Positions 56,700 to 64,000 of a stretch of DNA of 64,000 nt are shown piece after piece (within the stretch, counting starts at the first letter, position 1; each line of letters begins with the position of its first letter). The DNA comes from Diphasiastrum complanatum (Eukaryota; Streptophyta; Lycopodiopsida; Lycopodiales; Lycopodiaceae). Location: contig CM055098.1 of assembly GCA_029204225.1 (NCBI GenBank), positions 51,338,204 through 51,402,203 of the forward strand. Direction: 5' to 3'. The notes beneath the pieces were generated by a model that was given only the letters and a program-made list of their open reading frames with translations, searched no databases and was not told the origin of the DNA. Position numbers and translations under genes: made by a program.

Positions 56700-59600
56700 T
56701 CATACTTAAGTCACTGATAGTTTTTCCTATCACAAAGTTTGGAACATCTTGAGCACACTATACGAAGTGCGAGATATAGCTTCCAAGCTACATCTTAGGA
56801 AGAAATTTTACTCCCTCAAGATGACGAATGGTGATTCCTTGCAGAATCACATCAATCAATTCAAGAACTTGCTGAAGCAGATGGCCACTATCGGATTTGT
56901 CATAGACGATCAAGATGTAATGATGCAACTGCTTACAAGCTTGCCAAGCTCATACGATATCTGGGTGATGATCATCACGACACATCCAAAACTGACTCTT
57001 TCGAGAGTCATTACTATGTTGTTGCAGAAAGACACGCGGAGGAATGAAGTCTCAAGTTCCTCAGCTGATTCTCACACCTTATACACCAACAAGAGCACGA
57101 CTAAGCAGAAGAAGAAGAAAGACCTAAAGCAATCAAAGTCAAACCAGAAACCAGCCTGCAGAAGAAGAAGAAAGACCTAAAGCAATCAAAGCCAGACCAG
57201 AAACCAGCCTGCAGACAAAGAAGAAACTGTTCTGCAGATACTGCAAGCGAAACAACCACGAAATTCAAGACTGCCGAATACTGCAAGCTAAGAACAACAG
57301 CAAGGGACAATCGAATCAAGCGACAAATGCAGCTACAGAAGCTTCACAACCTATTCAAGAAGCAAATTATGATGCCTTCATGACCAGCCATCAAGGATCA
57401 TCTGGCGACAGTTCTTGATTCCTGGATTTCGGAGCTACTCAACACATGACCAGCCTCATTGGCTGTTTCGAGTTCTATACACCTTACAGTACCCAGAAAT
57501 ATGTTCACCTTGGTGACAATAGCACACAAGCTATTAAAGGTGAAGGTATTGTAAGATTAAGCTTTGCAAATGATCAGTCTAAGCTACTTTCTAAAGTCAT
57601 GTATGTACCAAGCTCTCTGTAAGCAGAATCACAGATCTAGGACATAGAGTAGAATTTGAATGTGATCAGTGCAAAGTAGTTGATAGGACAGGCAAGTTCC
57701 TAGCACTCGAAAAGAGACATGGATACTTGTAAAAATTAAGTCATTGCTTTTCTACCTCTAGTCAGGCACTCCGTACTTCTATTCATACAAATAAAAGTTT
57801 ACTTTGGCATTATAGACTTGGTCACTTGAATCATGTTGTTGTACAACAAATGTCTAGACAATCTATTGTTCTTGATCTCGACTATTCTCGTGATAGAGTC
57901 GAGTTACCTGTCTGTCACGACTGTCTAGTTGGTAAACAGACTAGGAAACCATTTAAATCAAACCATCAGCAGATTGCTAGAGGATTGTTAGACATTGTAC
58001 ATTCAAACATTTGTGGGCTGATGAAAAATCTTTCGCTGAAGGATGCAAAGTATTTTATAACTTTTATTGATGAATTTTTCAGAAGGACTATGGTGTACTT
58101 TATAAAGAAGAAATCAGAAGCCTTCAATTGCTTCAGAATCTTCAAGGAGCATGCAGAAAAGGAGACTAGAAGGACGATCAAGGCCCTAAGGTCAGACAAT
58201 GGTGGAGAATATATCTCTACTGAGTTTAAGGAGTACTACCAAAGCCAAGGCATTGAAAAACAATTCATCACTCCCTACAGTCCTCAGTCTAATGGTTTAG
58301 CCGAGTCGTACCCTGGTTGAATCAGCCAAATGTATGCTAGCGCATGCATCGCTGCCCAAGAGATTCTAGGCCGAAGCTGTCTCCACTGCAGCTTATGTCC
58401 AGAACAGATGTTCGACCAAGGCCCTCTCAAGCAAGACACCCCACGAGGTGTGGACAGGCTCTAAACCTTCTATAAAGAACCTAAGAGTGTTTGGATGCGT
58501 TGCCTACACGCAGATCCCAAAAGACACAAGGAAGAAATTGGACTTACAAGGTCTCAAGACCATCCTGATTGGATATACTTCATCTGATAAGACATACAAG
58601 CTATATGATCCTGATACCCAGCAAATCTTGTATAGCCGGGATACAGTCTTTATCGAGCATCAGTTCGTCGACATCATAGGCAAGGATATTGCTCCAGGAG
58701 AACCTTCATCACCTACTATTGACACGACTGTCCGAACTTTTAGCTCAGACGTGTCCATTGTCGACCCACTTTTTGACAACGAATCAGACGAAGACGTTGT
58801 TGTTACCCAACAACAAGTCCCAGGAGTGGTTCACCAGTCGAATCCTCCCAGAAGATCAAGCCGAGTGCGCACACAGTCCACAAGGTATACTCCTGAGTCT
58901 GCATGTCTCTTGATACAAGAACCAACGATAGTCGAAGAAGCACTGAGCCAACCAGACTCTGATCTCTAGAGAGAAGCTATGGACAGAGAGTATTCCTCTC
59001 TTATCAAGAACCAGACGTGGTCACTAGTCGAAGCTCCTACTGGTTGCAATATCATCGATTGAAAATGGATCTTTAAGATCAAATACAATGCCAACGGAGC
59101 AACTGATCGAAGGAAGGCAAGACTGGTAGCATGAGGATTCACTTAGATCCCCAACGTCGACTACAACGAGACTTTCAGTCCAGTAGTCAAACATTCGTCG
59201 ATCCGAGTACTCCTGTCTTATGCCGCAACTACGACCTCAAAATACATCAACTTGATGTACAAACAGCTTATCTGAATGGAGTTATACAAGAAGACATCTA
59301 CATGATCCAGCCCAAAGGATACGTTCTGGAAGGTATGAAAATTCATGTTTGTAAACTACACAAAGCACTTTACAGCTTGAAACAGTCTGCCAGAGCTTGG
59401 TTCCACAGGATCAACGCATTCTTCATCGAACAAGGATTCAAACCAAACACTACTTATTGCAACGTCTATTCCAAGTCAGTGCATCAATCCTTCATCATCA
59501 TCACCTTATACGTGGATGACATGTTGCTCTTCAGCAACAATACCAATTTGGTCAAGGATTCTAAGCAGATGTTATTTTCAGAGTTCGACATGACTGATCC

Positions 59601-60060
59601 GGACGAAGCTCACTTCTGTCTGGGCATTCAGATCCACAGAGACAGATCGAGACGACTAACTTATATCACTCAACAAAGGTATCTTCACAATGTTCTTGAT
59701 GGATACAATCTAATGAATTGTAAATTAGCTCACTCACCGATGGATCCAGCCTGTATTTGTCAAGGGACCAATGTCCCCAGACCAAGTAGGAAGAGGAGCA
59801 GATGAGAGAGTATCCTTATCGGTCGATACTTGGATCTCTCATGTATGCAATGGTCTGCACAAGACCTGATATCTCTTTTGCAGTGAGCTCACTCAGCCAA
59901 TATATGGCTAAACCTGACATTACCCATTGGAAGACTCTCGTAAGAGTCATGAGATATATTCGAGCTACCATGGACCAGTGCATCTGCTATGGAGAAGTTA
60001 GCAACGACAATCTTCATCAGCTCAATGGATATTCTGATGCAAGTTGATTAGGTTTTCAGA
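56700..60060 (+). pseudogene. Copia gag-protease-integrase-RT, 3' truncated
   Basis: Gag (FYSLKMTNGDSLQNHINQF, LLTSLPSSYDIWVM) to a break at 57180 caused by a 53-bp duplication; zinc knuckle FCRYCKRNNHEIQDC near 57240; protease FLDFGATQHMT (normally DSGA) near 57425; GAG-pre-integrase near 57800; integrase HSNICGLM, FIDEFFRRTMVYF, RSDNGGEY; frame break near 58315; NRCSTKALSSKTPHEVW, FGCVAYTQIPKD; RT with KWIFKIKYNANG, IHQLDVQTAYLNG, LYVDDMLLF near 59510; RNase H start with YPYRSILGSLMYAMVC and LNGYSDAS. It ends near 60060 before RNase H is complete; no 3' LTR is seen. Several stops. Confidence 0.9.
57105..57210 (+). repeat. Perfect 53-bp tandem duplication in gag
   Basis: Units 57105-57157 and 57158-57210, starting GCAGAAGAAGAAGAAAG. 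As 53 is not a multiple of three it shifts the frame just before the zinc knuckle. Confidence 0.92.
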
Positions 60061-62440
60061 ATAGAAGTCATATCTTGGTACATCACATGAGTGATGTCCT
60101 TCAAAACTTTAGAAATTATGGTGTGTGAAGAAATATAACACCACGTAGTGGTATTCATTGAGAAACCCAAAACTTGATTGAAAATTATAAAACTTGTCAC
60201 TACATTTATTATTAAATCATGCAAACTTTTGAAAACAACTTGTGGGGATGTCTTGTTTGTCACATGACTATGAAAAGTGCCTTATATGCTAGAAAGGATA
60301 ATGGCAACATATTTGGTGTGCCTATTGGCTTGACTAAGCATATACCAATGTCAACAAATCTTACTCTCATGATACACAATTTAGAGCAATGGCCCTCATA
60401 CACTTACAATGCAATTGGACATGGTGTGACATGGATAACATTTGAAAACTTATCTAGATACAATTCCCACGTAGATATTCTATACTAACAATGGGTGCAT
60501 GTGAGTAGATTTACGTCAACTTTGAAAAGCATTTAACATAGTAAAATGTCAATTTCTATGGGATATGATGAGCTTGTTCAAGACACACAACTTTGAGGTG
60601 AATTGAGAAGTGTTACTGTAATTTTCATATGTCACATAATGGTAGTTTATGTTGGATTATTCTACTTACTATTGGAGTGATTCATCTGAATAATCGATCT
60701 TTAAGCATATGATATATAACAGTGACAGAAAGTTACTACCATAATGGGTACATGAGTGCCTCATGGTCAAACAGAACATGTCAAACTGAATTGAATCTAG
60801 TTTTTATGGCAAATACACACCAATATGCAAGGAATCCCCATTTTCTTGGCATGTCATGTCAAAATTTTGATAAAAACAAATCATTTTGGTACAGATATTT
60901 TTAGGTTCTTCTCCAACTATAAATGTATGCTTTAATGCAGGTGAAGCAGAAATCAAACTAAATCCTTCCAAACATAAACAGCAACTGTAAAAATACTAAA
61001 AGGTTGATAAGAATCAAATGCATGATGTCATGGGTGAATGCTTATCCCTTCATATCAGCTCAGTTCAACTTATCTGGCAGATGAATCTTTCAGGAGCAAA
61101 AACATATTTGGCTTCCATATAAATGGTTTACCTACAATCATAGCTGAACAATTGGTATTTTCTGAAAGAAGCTTATTCATTTGGAATAAATAGCTTCATT
61201 CTTTAATAACAAACAAACTGCAGCACGCAGCTTCCTTCAGAACAGAATCACCATTTCTGTCTGCAATTCAACTGGAAAAACTCAATTTCCAAGTCATGTT
61301 CTCCCTACAACAATGTCAAGGTAAGAAGGCCTTAATTATAGCATCTTTAGCAGGATCAGTCATGATGAAACATGAAACGTCTAGCCAAATGTGATTCTGC
61401 CTACATTCAGATTAAAACAACATAATCATACATGCTGGTGGTGCAAAGGTGCAAACAATCTGTACAATAATCACGTAGTTGAGTTCGTGGCTCATGGAAT
61501 GGAGCACTGGGGCCAGAAAGATGGCTTTGCAAAGAAGATTGGAAAGAAAATGGAAAACTTTCTTTTCTATCCTTTGACTCAAAGTGGCAAGAATAAGAGG
61601 ACAAGCCGATCATATCATAGAAGGCCCACATTGATTGTCTTACAAGAAACAAATTATCATCCACAACGTTGGTGAGAAATGAGGTAGATACTAGTCTCTA
61701 GATACCCAACTGCAGAGTCATTTGACATCAAACCTAAAACAAACAAAAATCCTTATTATCTATGCAGACAAATGTCCTCAACACAGAAACCTCTCCTTCT
61801 ATCACCCTGTTGTGCAATTAAGGCCAACAGAAAGGAGCTTAATTAGAACAGTCCCAGAACACCAGAAGGTAAATTATTTGCATTGCTCAGAATTTACGTA
61901 GTTTTTTTCTTCACAAATACCAAGGAAAACAATGTTGTTTCAGAGACATATGCAGAGACAGGAGCAAATAACTGATCGCGCAGAGAAATCCGATCACTCT
62001 GAAACTCAATGCTTTTGCTTTATTCAAGACAAGGAAATGCAAGACAGTTGGTTGGGTGGTTCTTGCCACAATGCGTACTCTTGTGTGCTCATATCCAATC
62101 CAAGTGACCGTAGTGGGTGTAAAAAGGGTAAGGGTCAGAAAAGAATCCATCTTGGCCATTTGTCATAGTATACAGGGGAGAAGAGTTGATTAGTCACATA
62201 TGTAGGGAGACAAAAAATGAATATTGTTTAGCTTATTAGAGAGAGAGAGAATATGATCAAAACAGAGGGGATCAAATACATGATCTTGTTTTGTTTGTCA
62301 TTCTCCAAATCTGCGTAGGGAACAAAGTGCAGACAAGTCAAGCAAGGAAAACCCAACATGCTGAACCTTCTTTAGTCATCCTTTTAATTCAATAGGCGAG
62401 TAGAAGCCATATCAGCTTTGTACAGACAGCTACACATGCC
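60061..62440. other. Intergenic AT-rich DNA, no gene recognised
   Basis: Open stretches (60219-60488, 61391-61675, 61911-62168) have no family motifs and overlap others on the opposite strand. The part from about 61400 is 3' flank of the DUF641 gene. A 12-base GA run lies near 62240. Confidence 0.5.
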
Positions 62441-62444
62441 ACCA

Positions 62445-63713
62445 TCACTTGCAGAGCACATGAGGATAGACTTGGCATTTGATTGTCTTCAGAGCTCTAA
62501 ATCCAGGCATGATCATGAACTCCACTGTAGATGATTGGCACTTCCTACAATACTCAGGAAGAACAGTCACCGCTTCCACATAGTTGGGGTTGATATCCAT
62601 TCGCCTCCCAACTCTGATGATTCCTGCCTCTGGATTCATGGAAAATGCTAGCCTGTGCAGCAGCCACACTCCTTTGGCTGCCTCAAGGAAAGATCCAGTG
62701 AAGACAGCTCTCTCTTCTGAGCTATTGAAGACAATGTTCCATGGGAAGAGCGCCCACAGTTCCCTTGTCTTGCTCTCACAGAATTTGAAGAAATCCGGCT
62801 CAAATGCAGAATGATTTGGGTTTATAGCCTCCCCTACATCAAGAAGCTTCATGCGCTTGAATTCCTCCAGCCTCACGATGCATCTGTTTATGGGATCTAA
62901 GATCTTTGTCAGCCCTGATTCATCAAAGCTGTCGTTCTCAAAGCTTTGGAAGAGAGATTTGTTGATCCGGGCTTCGAGAGCAAAGGCAGTGTGTTCCTTC
63001 CTCAGAAAAGTGGTGCGCGGATCCATCTCTGCAAGAGTGCGCCATACCGAGTATCCGGAAACCTCCATTTGCTTCATGAAAACTTTGCAGAAGCATCGGA
63101 TTGAGATGGTGGCCCGTATGATCGCCATCTCAAAGAGAAGCTCAGTGGTGGAGACCTCATTTGAGCGTTTTATGTGGGGAGGAGATGAAGAAGGATTGTC
63201 TGCCTTGAGGAAGCCTCCTTCTTCCTTGCTTTGTAGCTCGTGTTCTTTGCAGGCGATGGCTTGCAGCTGCTCCAGCTGCCACTCCAGCATGTCAATGGTG
63301 TCCTGCTTGTCAGCCAGCTGCTCCTGCTGCCTTTTACTCAGCTCAAGCAACGCCGCTACCTTCGCGTTCGGCAAGGGCCTCTCCTCAGGCTCTCTCTGAT
63401 GCCAACAATTGAAGAAATTTGCGAACAGGCTCAGAAATGCTCGAGGTCTGAATGACTTGCCTCTCGAACATAGATCCTGAACAGCATTCTCGCAGTACGA
63501 GAAACTGTGCTGAGCGCTTTCTGCTGAGAAGATAACGTTCTTGTTTTTTTTTTTAATCGATTGATCTACATCTTTCTTGCTGCTGAGCGCCTCTTCGGCT
63601 AGTTCTGTGATGGTTGGCAACTGTGCATTTAAATCGCAGGCAGAGAGCAAGCGTTCTGGGAGGTTGACGTTGCCAGGAGCCGCTACAAAGCTCTCGCTTT
63701 CTCGAAAATCCAT
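62445..63713 (-). CDS. DUF641 / GIL1-IRKI-like protein
   Basis: A single uninterrupted exon of 422 residues. The ATG at 63713 is chosen because its context GCCATGG is good; an upstream in-frame TTG extension is not needed. N-terminal 115 residues are poorly conserved. A coiled coil spans about 118-160 (ALLELSKRQQEQLADKQDTI). The C-terminal half has the marks of this plant family: FLRKEHTAFALEARI (238-251), LWALFPWNIVF (319-329), GVWLLHRLAFS (348-358), VGRRMDINPNYVEAV (368-382) and the final VEFMIMPGF (397-405) with IKCQVY. Named members act in light-dependent loss of gravitropism (GIL1) and with receptor kinases (IRKI); the actual role here is unknown. No signal peptide or membrane segment. 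Confidence 0.9.
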   Translation of the reverse strand: MDFRESESFVAAPGNVNLPERLLSACDLNAQLPTITELAEEALSSKKDVDQSIKKKNKNVIFSAESAQHSFSYCENAVQDLCSRGKSFRPRAFLSLFANFFNCWHQREPEERPLPNAKVAALLELSKRQQEQLADKQDTIDMLEWQLEQLQAIACKEHELQSKEEGGFLKADNPSSSPPHIKRSNEVSTTELLFEMAIIRATISIRCFCKVFMKQMEVSGYSVWRTLAEMDPRTTFLRKEHTAFALEARINKSLFQSFENDSFDESGLTKILDPINRCIVRLEEFKRMKLLDVGEAINPNHSAFEPDFFKFCESKTRELWALFPWNIVFNSSEERAVFTGSFLEAAKGVWLLHRLAFSMNPEAGIIRVGRRMDINPNYVEAVTVLPEYCRKCQSSTVEFMIMPGFRALKTIKCQVYPHVLCK

Positions 63714-64000
63714 GGCGCCACCTTGAGTGAGACACAACTCCCTAAGGTATACAGATGAACGTGAGACTGAGCACAAAAACTGCAGAAGGAAACAAAATGC
63801 ACATATTCCCTAAAAAAGCAAGGATCGGTTCATAGCTCAAAGAAAAGGCACAATTGTTCTCAGAGCTCCATAGTTTCTGCCTAGGATGAAAATAAAAAGT
63901 ACTTCAAAATCCTGCATTGCAGACACAGAAAGCGCAGATTTTTCTTCAGAATTTTTTTTCCTTCTTCTAAGGTTGTCCGTGGCTCCGTCGATCGTCACCA
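63714..64000. other. 5' flank of the DUF641 gene
   Basis: Probable 5' UTR and promoter. No clear TATA box on the minus strand within 290 bp of the ATG and no other gene. Confidence 0.5.

Noticed and set aside
62851-63399. 182-codon plus-strand open frame
   Set aside because: It is antisense to the intact DUF641 gene and has no independent motifs.

Overview
This is a land-plant nuclear window: mostly transposon remnants and repeats around three intact protein genes. Plant origin is shown by a four-exon class III secretory peroxidase, a two-cupin vicilin-like globulin, a DUF641 (GIL1/IRKI-type) protein, many Ty1/copia retrotransposons with a tRNA-iMet primer site, a CACTA-type DUF4216 fragment, GT-AG introns and Arabidopsis-type CCCTAAA-like satellite. 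The species cannot be fixed from sequence; very long (GA)n arrays and the divergent seed-globulin-like gene would suit a fern or other non-model plant (weak inference).

Layout. 0-3.7 kb: 3' two-thirds of a Copia element with its 3' LTR. 3.8-7.2 kb: a gag remnant on the minus strand and pieces of two more Copia copies. 7.8-9.6 kb: five-exon cupin (vicilin-like) gene, minus strand. 12.3-18.3 kb: a large inverted repeat built from two oppositely oriented copies of an unrecognised element with two convergent, intron-containing genes (called A and B here); a Copia LTR/gag piece and a TTAA-flanked repeat have inserted into it. 19.1-20.9 kb: scrambled Copia. 21.2-22.1 kb: peroxidase pseudogene. 26-27.6 kb: dead Copia. 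27.8-29.6 kb: small non-autonomous LTR element. 31.45-33.33 kb: intact peroxidase gene. 34-37 kb: foldback DNA, a Copia fragment and a small palindromic element. 38.3-42.2 kb: ~257-bp CCCTAAA-like satellite interrupted by a Copia fragment. 42.5-44.8 kb: two Copia remnants, minus strand. 44.9-46.5 kb: three huge (GA)n arrays, two inside a tandem duplication. 46.6-48.8 kb: unrecognised duplicated coding-like DNA. 49.9-52.6 kb: small satellites and a CACTA fragment. 53.6-55.6 kb: third copy of the A/B element. 56.6-60.1 kb: Copia with 5' primer site, gag, integrase and RT. 62.4-63.7 kb: intact DUF641 gene, minus strand.

The three intact genes are unrelated in pathway (cell-wall/vacuolar peroxidase, cupin storage-type protein, growth-response protein). 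The peroxidase pseudogene and intact gene are paralogues, still alignable through promoter, exon 1, intron 3 and exon 4. The best candidate for something undescribed is the A/B element: three copies share convergent gene order, an intron at the same place in gene A, and protein-level similarity in gene B, and one copy has the internal deletion typical of DNA transposons.
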